Under the pieces are notes generated by a model. It did no database searches. It saw nothing but the letters and a program-made list of their open reading frames with translations, and was not told where the DNA came from. A DNA stretch of 56,711 nt from Reyranella sp. (lineage in GTDB: Bacteria > Pseudomonadota > Alphaproteobacteria > Reyranellales > Reyranellaceae): NCBI GenBank assembly GCA_021732285.1, contig JAKFVH010000013.1, positions 1 through 56,711 on the forward strand. Direction: 5' to 3'. The position numbers and the translations under genes are program-made. Each line of letters opens with the position of its first letter. Position 1 is the first letter of the stretch. Of this stretch, positions 1 to 9,037 are shown piece by piece.

Positions 1-148
1 GGCCTTTGTCACGAGGCTTCAACGACACCAGTTGCTCAGTATCGCCGCTCGTCAGCTTCCGGTCAGATCGACCTTTCTCCGGGTGGCTCCTTCCTCCACT
101 GGTGATACGCGCCTTCGTGGCGCACCGGGACGCGCGCGGTCCAGAAGA

Positions 149-331
149 CTATGCCCCCGTCATCCGCTTGCGATCGCGCATCGCGCGCTCGCATTCGGCC
201 AGGCTGGTGAACGGCCCCAGCACGACCTTGCCGGCGTCATTGACGGCATACCAGCCGGGCTCGGTGACGTTGTAGTCGCCGACGTCCTCGCTGTGGAGAT
301 CGATGGCGCTCAGGTCCTTGGGGCTCGCCAT
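149..331 (-). CDS. Small conserved-looking hypothetical protein (60 aa)
   Basis: A 60-residue acidic protein read from an ATG whose complement ends at 331. It has no signal peptide or membrane segment. The second half (GWYAVNDAGKVVLGPF, then SLAECERAMRDR) looks like a small folded unit in which a residue is displayed to a short helix, a pattern common in small alphaproteobacterial hypothetical proteins, but I cannot name a family. A longer reading frame extends upstream to 511 but overlaps the 5' end of the divergent protease gene, so I prefer the internal start. It lies divergent to the protease, with a gap of about 70 bases. Function unknown. Confidence 0.55.
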   Translation of the reverse strand: MASPKDLSAIDLHSEDVGDYNVTEPGWYAVNDAGKVVLGPFTSLAECERAMRDRKRMTGA

Positions 332-401
332 CCGGCCAGCATACAATTGTCGCGTCGCCGACGCACTGCTAGACAGAAGACGTCGCGAGCAGGAGGGATG
401 A

Positions 402-1625
402 ATGCTCAAGCGCGGGTTGTCATGGCTTGCAGTCCTGGCGTGCATGCACGCCGTCGGCGTCACGGCGCAGGATCGTGGGACCCTCGGGCCCCTGCTGCCG
501 TCGGGCGACACACCGCAGAAGTCGCCGGTCCTCGAGCGCTACGACCTCGACGAATTGACCGCCAATCCGTCCGGCAACGCCCAGCTCGGCGCGACGCTCG
601 ATGTCGTCAACCGGCCCGAGGCTGAGCTGCGGCTGCGCGGCGCCAGGGAGATCGAGCTCTTCCGCACGCTGGCGCCGGCGGTGGCCTTGATCGTGACCGA
701 CACCGGTTCGGGATCGGGCTCGCTGATCGCCACGAAGTCGGTCGTCGCCAACAACCGGCCCGGCATGCTGCTGACCAACTGGCATGTCGTCGGCGATGCG
801 ACCGAGGTCACGGTGGTCTTCAAGCCGCAGAAGGACGGCGAGAAGCTCACGGAGGCGCACGGCGTCGCAGGCCGCGTGCGCAAGGTCGACCCGGCGCGCG
901 ACCTCGCATTGGTCGAAGTGGCCAACGTTCCGGCGCACGTCGCCGTCATTCCCTTCGGCAAGATGAGCGACGTCCAGGTCGGCGCCGACGTCCATGCGAT
1001 CGGCCATCCCCGCGAGCAGACCTGGACCTATACCAAGGGCCTGATCAGCCAGATCCGCCCCGACTACGAATGGGGCGATGCGACGGCCAGGCACAAGGCC
1101 GACGTCATCCAGACCCAGACGCCGATCAATCCCGGCAATTCGGGCGGCCCCCTGATCGACGAGGGCGGCAAGCTGATCGGCGTCAATTCCTTCAAGCTGC
1201 CCGGCGAGGCGCTGAACTTCGCGGTCTCGGTCAGTGAGGTCGAGAAGTTTCTGGCAGCCGCCCAGGGCGGCGCCTATGAGCCCAAGGTGACCAGCGCGGC
1301 GACCAAGCCCTGCAAGCCCAAGGTCATGTTCGAGGGCCGCAGCAAGGACGGCAAGGCCTTCATCCGCAACCTCGATATGGACTGCAGCGGCAAGGTCAAT
1401 GCCGGCCTGGTGGTCCCGGATGACAAGTCCCAGCCCATCGAATTCCGGGTCGACAAGAACGGCGACGGCAAGCCCGACGTCTGGATCCTCGACGAGGACC
1501 GCGACGGCCGGTGGGACATCTCCTTCTGGGACACCGACTTCGACGGCAAGCCCGACCTGGTCGGCTTTCATCCCGACGGCGAGCTGAAGCCGACGCGGTT
1601 CGAGAAGTACAAGGCGAAGAACTAA
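402..1625 (+). CDS. Secreted trypsin-like (HtrA/S1C) serine protease with C-terminal calcium-loop repeats
   Basis: A predicted exported serine protease of 407 aa. A hydrophobic leader at residues 1-22 precedes a chymotrypsin-fold domain (about 90-285). The triad is visible as His128 (LTNWHVVG), Asp167 (ARDLALVEV) and Ser247 (NPGNSGGPL). There is no PDZ domain. Instead the C-terminal 100 residues hold two cysteines (304, 328) and three Asp-rich loops at about 351-359, 364-372 and 377-385, of the DxDxDG type (DKNGDGKPD, DEDRDGRWD, DTDFDGKPD), like thrombospondin-type-3 or EF-hand-like calcium loops. The start is supported by AGGAGG five bases upstream. It probably acts in the periplasm in protein quality control. 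A calcium-responsive role is inference. Confidence 0.88.
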   Translation: MLKRGLSWLAVLACMHAVGVTAQDRGTLGPLLPSGDTPQKSPVLERYDLDELTANPSGNAQLGATLDVVNRPEAELRLRGAREIELFRTLAPAVALIVTDTGSGSGSLIATKSVVANNRPGMLLTNWHVVGDATEVTVVFKPQKDGEKLTEAHGVAGRVRKVDPARDLALVEVANVPAHVAVIPFGKMSDVQVGADVHAIGHPREQTWTYTKGLISQIRPDYEWGDATARHKADVIQTQTPINPGNSGGPLIDEGGKLIGVNSFKLPGEALNFAVSVSEVEKFLAAAQGGAYEPKVTSAATKPCKPKVMFEGRSKDGKAFIRNLDMDCSGKVNAGLVVPDDKSQPIEFRVDKNGDGKPDVWILDEDRDGRWDISFWDTDFDGKPDLVGFHPDGELKPTRFEKYKAKN

Positions 1626-1627
1626 AT

Positions 1628-1753
1628 CCCTCCCCGGCTTCGCCGGGGAGGTGTCGGCGTCATACGCCGACGGAGGGGTCATGAGCATCATCGTTGGCCC
1701 ATGACCCCTCCGTCCGCTTCGCGGACACCTCCCCACGCAAAGCGTGGGGAGGA
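1628..1753. repeat. Intergenic compound palindrome, family A copy 1 (likely bidirectional terminator)
   Basis: A nested inverted repeat of about 126 bases fills the gap between the convergent protease and dehydrogenase genes. Its two halves are built of small GC hairpins (CCTCCCC...GGGGAGG, then GTCGGCG...CGCCGAC) and meet at complementary GGAGGGGTCATG / CATGACCCCTCC arms. A second copy with the same outer and central blocks but different hairpin interiors sits at 24351-24475, also between convergent genes. The compensating variation suggests that the fold is kept rather than the sequence. It probably serves as a two-way transcription terminator or is a decayed miniature mobile repeat. Confidence 0.75.
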
Positions 1754-1756
1754 AGA

Positions 1757-2731
1757 CTAGCGCCGCGTCCAGCTTTCGGGATTGGCCGCACCGGGCGGCA
1801 CCTCGCCTTTCACCAGCGCCTCGACCTGGCGCACCGTGTCGAAGGCTTGGCTTTCGCTGGCCGGCGGCGTGAGGCCGCCGATGTGCGGCGTGGCAATGAC
1901 ATTGGGCAGGCGGGCGAGCTCGGGTGACGGCATCTGGTCGGGCGCGCGGCCGACATCCATCGCGGCGCCGGCGATGCGACCCTCGGTAAGGACTTTCGCA
2001 AGAGCCGCCTCGTCGACAAGGTTGCCGCGCGACATGTTGATGAAAAAGGCATCGGGCTTCATGCGCGCGAAGGCGGCCGCGTCCAAAAGGTTCTCGGTCT
2101 CCTCGTTGGCGATGGCGAGGCAGATCACGTAGTCGGCCTGGCCCAAAAGCGCCTCCAGCGGCAGCTTGAGGAAGCGCCGGTCGTCGACCTGGGCGTAGGG
2201 GTCGGACACCAGCACCTTCATGCCGAGTGTCGCCAGCATGGGCGCCAGCGCCCGGGAAATCCGGCCGTAGCCGATGATGCCCACAGTGCTGCCACCGAGC
2301 TGGCGGCCGACCTTGATCTCGGGCATGCGGCCGGCGTGGTAGTCGGCGACGGCGCGCGAGACGCCGCGCGAGAGGTCGACCAGCAGGCCGAGCGTCAGCT
2401 CGACCACCGACTGAACGAACCCCGCCTCGGCATGCGTGACCAACACACCCGCCTGCGAGGCGGCGTCGACGTCGATGTTGCGGATGTCGATGGCGCTCCT
2501 CATCACCACCCTGAGCCCCGGCAGGCCGGCGAAGACCTCGGCGGGCACCGGCGTGGTGCGGTCGGCGATGATGAAATCGGCCCCGCGGGCCATGGCGATC
2601 ACGCCCGCTGCATCGAGCGGCGCCTCGCCCTCATGCAGGGTGACCTCGACAAGCTCCTGCAGGCGCGCCAAGGCCCGCGCGCCGTAATACTGGCGCCGCG
2701 CCTGCGGCACATGGGTGAGCAGAAGCTTCAT
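1757..2731 (-). CDS. D-2-hydroxyacid dehydrogenase family protein, NAD-binding
   Basis: A 324-aa cytoplasmic member of the D-isomer-specific 2-hydroxyacid dehydrogenases. The Rossmann motif GIIGYGRISRA lies near residue 148, the catalytic Arg in INMSRGNLVDEAAL and the catalytic His in ATPHIGG. The Glu normally found in the DVFxxEP block appears to be lost: the segment reads MDVGRAPDQMPS, placing Ala where Glu is expected. It is divergent from the sugar-acid dehydratase operon, so a role in handling 2-keto or 2-hydroxy acids from the same sugar-acid pathway is plausible. The exact substrate cannot be told, and the missing Glu could mean altered or weak activity. Confidence 0.85.
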   Translation of the reverse strand: MKLLLTHVPQARRQYYGARALARLQELVEVTLHEGEAPLDAAGVIAMARGADFIIADRTTPVPAEVFAGLPGLRVVMRSAIDIRNIDVDAASQAGVLVTHAEAGFVQSVVELTLGLLVDLSRGVSRAVADYHAGRMPEIKVGRQLGGSTVGIIGYGRISRALAPMLATLGMKVLVSDPYAQVDDRRFLKLPLEALLGQADYVICLAIANEETENLLDAAAFARMKPDAFFINMSRGNLVDEAALAKVLTEGRIAGAAMDVGRAPDQMPSPELARLPNVIATPHIGGLTPPASESQAFDTVRQVEALVKGEVPPGAANPESWTRR

Positions 2732-2784
2732 TCTGGCTGACTCCCTGATCGGCAGGTAATCTAGCGGATCGGGAGGAAAACACG

Positions 2785-4527
<1,743 letters not shown>

Positions 4528-4533
4528 GCGTTC

Positions 4534-5796
4534 ATGCTGCCTGACCTGATCGAAGTCAGCCCGCCGCCTCGCCAGAAGGAGTCGAAGGTCGTGTTGCCGG
4601 GCTCCAAGAGCCTGACCAACCGCGCCCTGATCCTCGCTGCGCTGGCCAGCAAGCCCGTGACCCTACGCGGTGCGCTGTGGAGCGAGGATACGCAGGCGAT
4701 GGTGGAATGCCTGAAACGGTTGGGCTTCCCCGTCGAGGTGGCGGACGATCCGGCGGAGCCCGCCAACCGCACGCTCGAGGTCGAGGGCGCCGGCGGGAGA
4801 ATTCTCAATGCCGGCACACCGGACCAGCCCCTGGAGCTCTTCGTCGAGAATGCCGGCACGGCCGCACGCTTCCTGCCGCCGATGCTGTGCCTGGGCCACG
4901 GCAGCTATCGCGTGAGCGGCATCGAGCGCATGCACCAGCGGCCGCAGGCGGCGCTGGTTCAGGCCCTGCGCCAGCTCGGCTATCGCATCGACACGCCCAA
5001 CGACCGGCTGCCCGCCGTCATCCACGGCACAGGGCCGCGCCCGGGGGCGGCCTGCAGCGTCAGCGTCGAGGAGAGCTCGCAGTTCGCGTCGGCCCTGCTG
5101 CTTTCGGCCGGCATCGGCGGCTGGCAGGTGACCGTCACCGGCGGCAACGAGGACGAGCTGCCCTACGTCGACATGACGCGCCGGCTGGTGAAGGACTTCC
5201 CCTGGAACGGCGGCACCTACGACATCGAGGCCGATGCCTCGGGCGCGAGCTACTTCTGGGGCGCCGACTGGCTGCTGCGCGAGGGCGGCAGCCGCGTCAC
5301 GGTCGTGCCGACGCCCACAAGCGGCATGCAGGCCGACCAGAAATTCCTCGACTTGATCGCCCAGGGCACGTGGCGTCCGACCTACTCACGCCAGACCGAC
5401 CTCGCCGACAGCATCATGACGGCGATCGTGCTGGCGCCCTTCGCGCCTGGAATCACGCGCTTCACCGAGCTCGGCCGGCTGCGCGTGCAGGAATGCGAGC
5501 GGGTGAAAGCGCTGCGCACCGAACTCTCCAAGTGCGGCGCTCGTGTCGAGGAAAGCGGCGACACGCTCACGATCCACCCCGGCCCTCTGCACGGCGCCGA
5601 GATCGAGACCTACAACGACCATCGCGTCGCCATGTGCTTCGGCATGCTGGGCTTGCGCGTCCCGGGCATGCGCCTCAGCAATCCCGCCTGCGTGCGCAAG
5701 ACCTTCCCCAATTTCTTCGCCAAGCTCGCTGAGCTTGGCACCGTCATCGAGGATGCAGACGGCAAACTGCTGAGCGGCGAGGAGCTGCTGGCCTAA
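4534..5796 (+). CDS. aroA: EPSP synthase (3-phosphoshikimate 1-carboxyvinyltransferase), divergent
   Basis: A 420-aa enolpyruvyl transferase that would join phosphoenolpyruvate to shikimate-3-phosphate in chorismate synthesis. Visible motifs are PGSKSLTNRALILAALA at the N-terminus, ENAGTAARFLPP, EESSQFASALLLSA, DASGASYFWGAD, the Asp-containing DLADSIMTA and NDHRVAM. The usual KE[ST]DR motif is altered to QECER: the catalytic Glu and the Arg are kept but the Lys is not. Gene order is also unusual, since it sits between a sugar-acid dehydratase and an RraA-like gene rather than with cmk, tyrA or rpsA. It may be a second, specialised enolpyruvyl transferase rather than the housekeeping enzyme. 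No clear ribosome site precedes the ATG, so translational coupling to the dehydratase is likely. Confidence 0.85.
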   Translation: MLPDLIEVSPPPRQKESKVVLPGSKSLTNRALILAALASKPVTLRGALWSEDTQAMVECLKRLGFPVEVADDPAEPANRTLEVEGAGGRILNAGTPDQPLELFVENAGTAARFLPPMLCLGHGSYRVSGIERMHQRPQAALVQALRQLGYRIDTPNDRLPAVIHGTGPRPGAACSVSVEESSQFASALLLSAGIGGWQVTVTGGNEDELPYVDMTRRLVKDFPWNGGTYDIEADASGASYFWGADWLLREGGSRVTVVPTPTSGMQADQKFLDLIAQGTWRPTYSRQTDLADSIMTAIVLAPFAPGITRFTELGRLRVQECERVKALRTELSKCGARVEESGDTLTIHPGPLHGAEIETYNDHRVAMCFGMLGLRVPGMRLSNPACVRKTFPNFFAKLAELGTVIEDADGKLLSGEELLA

Positions 5797-5805
5797 GGAG
5801 ATGTC

Positions 5806-6510
5806 ATGAACTCGCTCGACAAGCTCAAGACGGTCAGCACCGCCACGGCGGCGACCGCGCTGTTCAAGCGCGGCTTCCGCACCCAGTGCATCCAGAACGT
5901 CCATCCGCTGTCGCCCGACCAGCCGGTGCTGGTCGGCCCCGCCTTCACCTTGCGCTACATCCCGGCGCGCGAGGACCTGAACAAGCTCGACGTGTTCCGC
6001 GACCGCAGCCATCCGCAGCGCAAGGCGGTCGAGGACTGCCCGCCCGGCGCCGTCATGGTCATGGACAGCCGCAAGGACGCACGCGCCGCCTCGGCCGGCG
6101 CGATCCTGGTGACGCGGATGATGAAGCGCGGCGTGGCGGGTGTGGTGACCGACGGCGGCTTCCGCGATTCGACGGAGATCGCCGCACTCGGCATCCCCGC
6201 CTACCACCAGCGCCCCAGCGCGCCCACGAACCTGACCTTGCACCAGGCGATCGACATCAACGTGCCGATCGGCTGCGGCGACGCGCCGGTCTTCCCCGGC
6301 GACATCATCCTGGGCGACCAGGACGGCATCATCGTCATCCCCGCCAACCTGTTGGACGAGATTGCCGACGAGACCTTCGAGATGACGGCCTACGAGGATT
6401 TCGTCACCGAGCAAGTGCGCGCCGGCCGCGGCATCTTCGGCCTCTATCCCGCAACCGACCCACAGTCGCTCGTCGATTTCGCGGCGTGGCGGAAGGCCAA
6501 CGGGCGTTGA
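5806..6510 (+). CDS. RraA-family protein (HMG/CHA aldolase or oxaloacetate decarboxylase-like)
   Basis: A 234-aa RraA-fold protein. The family includes the RNase E inhibitor RraA and class II pyruvate aldolases such as 4-hydroxy-4-methyl-2-oxoglutarate aldolase. Aldolase-type residues are intact: GGFRDSTEI supplies the Arg-Asp pair, and the GDxDG loop is present as PGDIILGDQDGIIVIP. It follows the EPSP-synthase-like gene by 9 bases with AAGGAG before the ATG. Context with a sugar-acid dehydratase favours an aldolase or decarboxylase acting on a keto acid over RNase E regulation. Compare the degraded relative at 47602-48174. Confidence 0.85.
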   Translation: MNSLDKLKTVSTATAATALFKRGFRTQCIQNVHPLSPDQPVLVGPAFTLRYIPAREDLNKLDVFRDRSHPQRKAVEDCPPGAVMVMDSRKDARAASAGAILVTRMMKRGVAGVVTDGGFRDSTEIAALGIPAYHQRPSAPTNLTLHQAIDINVPIGCGDAPVFPGDIILGDQDGIIVIPANLLDEIADETFEMTAYEDFVTEQVRAGRGIFGLYPATDPQSLVDFAAWRKANGR

Positions 6511-6528
6511 TGGGTGCCGATCCCCAGC

Positions 6529-7230
6529 CTATTCGGCGGAACGATGGCTAAGTGCTTCAAGCGCGCGGAGCCATTGGTTGAAATGCGGGCACTTCTCTCG
6601 GAGAGCGGGCAAGCCAATCTTACTTGCCACCACGGGACCTGCACTTGCCTTCCGGAATTCGTACTCTGGGATCCTTTTGATTATGCGCTTTGACGGAGCG
6701 CTGTCGGGCTCCTGATCGATAAGTTCCGGACCCGAGAAGTGCTCTACATCTCTGATCAGGGTATCAATGGCTCTGTCATGCTCAAGAAATTCCAGCCCTA
6801 GTTTCTGCGGATCGCTCAAGATCAGCGCCTCGAATTCATGTAGTTGGATATACGGAACGAAGTGGCGACAACCTTGCTCTGAAATCCTTTCAAAGAACGC
6901 TTTCTCCAGTCTCTCCACCCGCTCGTATGGATCGTCTAGTCGCATTGCCTCCGAATATCCGGGAAAATCGCTTGGAAGAGCGTAGAGATCAAACATTGTG
7001 GTGAACCAGCAACTAGAGCTACGTTCCTGTTTCCACCACCTGAGCAAATGTCGTTCTATTTGGCTGAAGCTGTCGATACCGCCCTTAAAACGTCTCTCGG
7101 TCGCCTTGCGTCTATTCTCTACGAGTTGAATAGCTCCGAATACATTTTGAAGAGCAAGATGCGGGACGATAGTACGATTGGCGAAAGCTTCTTCTGTTTG
7201 CCCCTCGACCACCGCACACAGGCGAATCAT
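6529..7230 (-). CDS. DUF4276 family protein (Toprim-like), partner of the AAA ATPase
   Basis: A 233-aa protein beginning at the ATG that overlaps the ATPase stop codon in an ATGA arrangement; longer upstream starts fall inside the ATPase gene. Motifs of the DUF4276 family are visible: VVEGQTEEAF at the N-terminus with the conserved Glu9, TTMFDLYALPSDFPG with the Asp of the metal site, and LHEFEALILSDP. I recall this family as related to Toprim-type nucleases, which would make it the effector of the pair, but nuclease activity is inference. Base composition is near 50% G+C, well below the neighbours, and the pair splits two unrelated metabolic operons, a sign of horizontal gain. Confidence 0.82.
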   Translation of the reverse strand: MIRLCAVVEGQTEEAFANRTIVPHLALQNVFGAIQLVENRRKATERRFKGGIDSFSQIERHLLRWWKQERSSSCWFTTMFDLYALPSDFPGYSEAMRLDDPYERVERLEKAFFERISEQGCRHFVPYIQLHEFEALILSDPQKLGLEFLEHDRAIDTLIRDVEHFSGPELIDQEPDSAPSKRIIKRIPEYEFRKASAGPVVASKIGLPALREKCPHFNQWLRALEALSHRSAE

Positions 7231-8351
7231 ATGGCAGCTTCTTTCGGGCGACCTCCAAGAACATTCTTGTTCCACAACTCTCCCAACGAATACTCTTCAA
7301 GCCACTCCTTCAGCGGCTCAGTCTGCAATCGGCGAAACGTGGAAGAACGCCCTTCACGTTCGACAACAACAACGTCCTGAGGTTCGAATTCCTCCAATAG
7401 TGAGGCAGATTGTGTTGCGACAATTATCTGCCGTTCAAGCGCGAGCGACTTCAGTAGTCCAGAAATGATCTTGAGGGCATAAGGATGTAGCCCAAGCTCG
7501 GGCTCATCCAAGACTACGAGAGAAGGCAGAGCCTCAACCGGCTGCAAAAGCAGAGTTACAAGCGACAGAGTTCGAAGCATGCCATCGGAAGCTTGATGGG
7601 CTCCAAAATCGTTGTCGCTCCCTTTCTCTCTCCATCGCAAGTATATCTTTCCAAACTCCGGTTCGAGAACGAAGTCTGAAAAGAAAGGCAGTATCTGTCG
7701 GATCGTTTCAACGATCCGCTGATAGTATTTTGGCTGCGTCTCACGCAGTCGAAGGAGTACAGGACCTAAGTTCGCCGCGTCTTCCTTCAGCATTAAATTG
7801 TCTGAGACGTCCCAGTATGTCTTTATGCGAGCAGTCAAGGACGTGTTGTGAAACTGATAAACAACATAGCGCCGAAGCAGATTGAGTATGACTCGAGCGG
7901 TATTGTCTGTAGCCGCTCTACCTATGAGCTGAGCCTCTGGATGACCTCCCGCGAACATCTTCCAAGGAGCCTGAGTCGTGTACCGAGAGTTGCTGAATCG
8001 GCAACGCTCGTCAGCAAAGATGAGTGTATCCGGCGCGGCGTAGAATAGACGGAACGCGTATTCGTTCGTACCGCTGCTAGTGACAAATTTGAGATGCGCC
8101 TCAATCTCTCGGGTCTTGGTCGGCCCATCATGAAGTAGCGAACTGGCACGGCCGTTCTGCTGGATAAATGTCTGCAGATTTCCGGCACCGGGAAGCATGA
8201 AACAAAGCATTCGGAAGAACGCGATCAGGTTGGATTTTCCCGAACCATTCGCACCAATCATGATGTTCAGCCGCTCGAACTGGAAGTCGTCGAGACGGGA
8301 AATGGACTTGAATCCACTCAGTGTCAGGGAAGCCAGCCGGTTTTCGTTCAT
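7227..8351 (-). CDS. AAA-family ATPase (OLD/SMC-like, AAA_15/AAA_21 type)
   Basis: A 374-aa ABC-type ATPase of the RecF/OLD-like group. The P-loop GANGSGKSN is at residues 33-41. A signature-like SDGMLRTLSLVTLLLQP comes about 20 residues before Walker B, LVVLDEPELGLHP, and the switch segment is IIVATQSASLLEEF. It has no C-terminal Toprim domain of its own. That role may be supplied in trans by the DUF4276 protein, with which it is translationally coupled. The layout recalls split ATPase plus Toprim defence systems such as PARIS, and contrasts with single-chain OLD nucleases. The sequence is AT-richer than the surrounding genome. Confidence 0.85.
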   Translation of the reverse strand: MNENRLASLTLSGFKSISRLDDFQFERLNIMIGANGSGKSNLIAFFRMLCFMLPGAGNLQTFIQQNGRASSLLHDGPTKTREIEAHLKFVTSSGTNEYAFRLFYAAPDTLIFADERCRFSNSRYTTQAPWKMFAGGHPEAQLIGRAATDNTARVILNLLRRYVVYQFHNTSLTARIKTYWDVSDNLMLKEDAANLGPVLLRLRETQPKYYQRIVETIRQILPFFSDFVLEPEFGKIYLRWREKGSDNDFGAHQASDGMLRTLSLVTLLLQPVEALPSLVVLDEPELGLHPYALKIISGLLKSLALERQIIVATQSASLLEEFEPQDVVVVEREGRSSTFRRLQTEPLKEWLEEYSLGELWNKNVLGGRPKEAAI

Positions 8352-8463
8352 CTCGGCGGAGCTACTCCATTTCAGCTATTTCACTTGCACGCCGCAATCA
8401 TAGCGAATGGGGTCAGTCAGTACCACCGCCTTGCTGACCGTCGGAGCTCTACTAAGAGTAATC

Positions 8464-8484
8464 AAGACAGACAAAAGTCGTCTT
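8464..8484 (-). terminator. Possible intrinsic terminator after atzH
   Basis: On the minus strand an imperfect hairpin (AAGACGAC, loop TTTT, GTCTGTCTT, with one bulged base) lies about a dozen bases beyond the atzH stop and is followed by GATTACTCTT. The stem is modest and the U tract is interrupted, so this is only a candidate end for the ureide operon before the AT-rich insert begins. Confidence 0.35.
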
Positions 8485-8496
8485 GCACTTGGTACG

Positions 8497-8895
8497 TTAG
8501 GCTTTCATCACCGTCGCCTCGCCCAGCAGCGACACGTGCGCCGCCACGATGCGCCAACCTTCCGGCGTGCGCATCCAGGTGTGGCTCTGGCGGCCGGTCC
8601 TGTTGCCGCCGTGGCGGCGGAACTCGCAGTTGGCGGTGCCGAAGTCGCGGCCGTAGGTGACGATCCAGACCTTCAGCAGGTCGCGGTTCAGCACGAAGCC
8701 GGGATCGCGGCCGGCGCGGAAGGCGGCGATCTGGTCGTAGCCGTAGAGCTGCTCGCCGACGCCGTAGCGCAGGGTGTGCGGGCTCTTCCAGAAGAGCTCG
8801 TCGAGGACCGTGACGTCGTTGCTGTTCAGCGCCTTCTCGTAGCGATTGAAGGCTGCCGTCACCTCGGCGACGACCTCGGGGATGTTTATTTCCAT
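8497..8895 (-). CDS. atzH: AtzH-like DUF3225 / HpxZ protein (1,3-dicarboxyurea amidase candidate)
   Basis: A 132-aa NTF2-fold protein, the last gene of the ureide operon. Established knowledge: in Pseudomonas sp. ADP, AtzH (DUF3225) converts 1,3-dicarboxyurea to allophanate, and Tyr22 and Arg46 are needed. Here Tyr19 (FNRYEKALN) and Arg43 (HTLRYG) have the same 24-residue spacing. Other landmarks are [37 protein letters not shown]. The start was set at the ATG preceded by GGAAGGAG at five bases, rather than five codons upstream. It is separated from atzE by a palindromic repeat. HpxZ of oxalurate breakdown belongs to the same family and is an alternative role. Confidence 0.85.
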   Translation of the reverse strand: MEINIPEVVAEVTAAFNRYEKALNSNDVTVLDELFWKSPHTLRYGVGEQLYGYDQIAAFRAGRDPGFVLNRDLLKVWIVTYGRDFGTANCEFRRHGGNRTGRQSHTWMRTPEGWRIVAAHVSLLGEATVMKA

Positions 8896-8913
8896 TTTTG
8901 CTCCTTCCAATTG

Positions 8914-9037
8914 CCGTCATCCCGACCGGAGCCGAGCGTAGCGAGGCGTGGTGGAGGGACCTTTTTTGGCTGCGCCAGACGACAAAATAGGTCCCTCGAC
9001 TACGCCGCCCTTCGGGCGGCTTTGCTCGGGATGACGG
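8914..9037. repeat. Intergenic inverted repeat, family B copy 1
   Basis: A 124-base element exactly fills the gap between atzE and atzH. It begins CCGTCATCCCGACCGGAG and ends CGGGATGACGG, with internal complementary blocks GGAGGGACCT and AGGTCCCTC and a strong small hairpin CCGCCCTTCGGGCGG. Copy 2 at 33451-33562 shares the termini and the GGGACC blocks. Both copies lie between co-directional genes. It may act as an mRNA-processing or stabilising hairpin within the operon, or be a miniature non-autonomous element. Confidence 0.7.

Noticed and set aside
420-1736. 438-codon open frame antisense to the protease gene
   Set aside because: GC-rich third positions keep antisense frames open; composition is unnatural and no ribosome site or motif is present, while the plus strand codes for a clear protease.
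7378-7396. tRNA T-loop-like GGTTCGAATTCC
   Set aside because: It lies inside the ATPase coding sequence, and no cloverleaf can be built around it.
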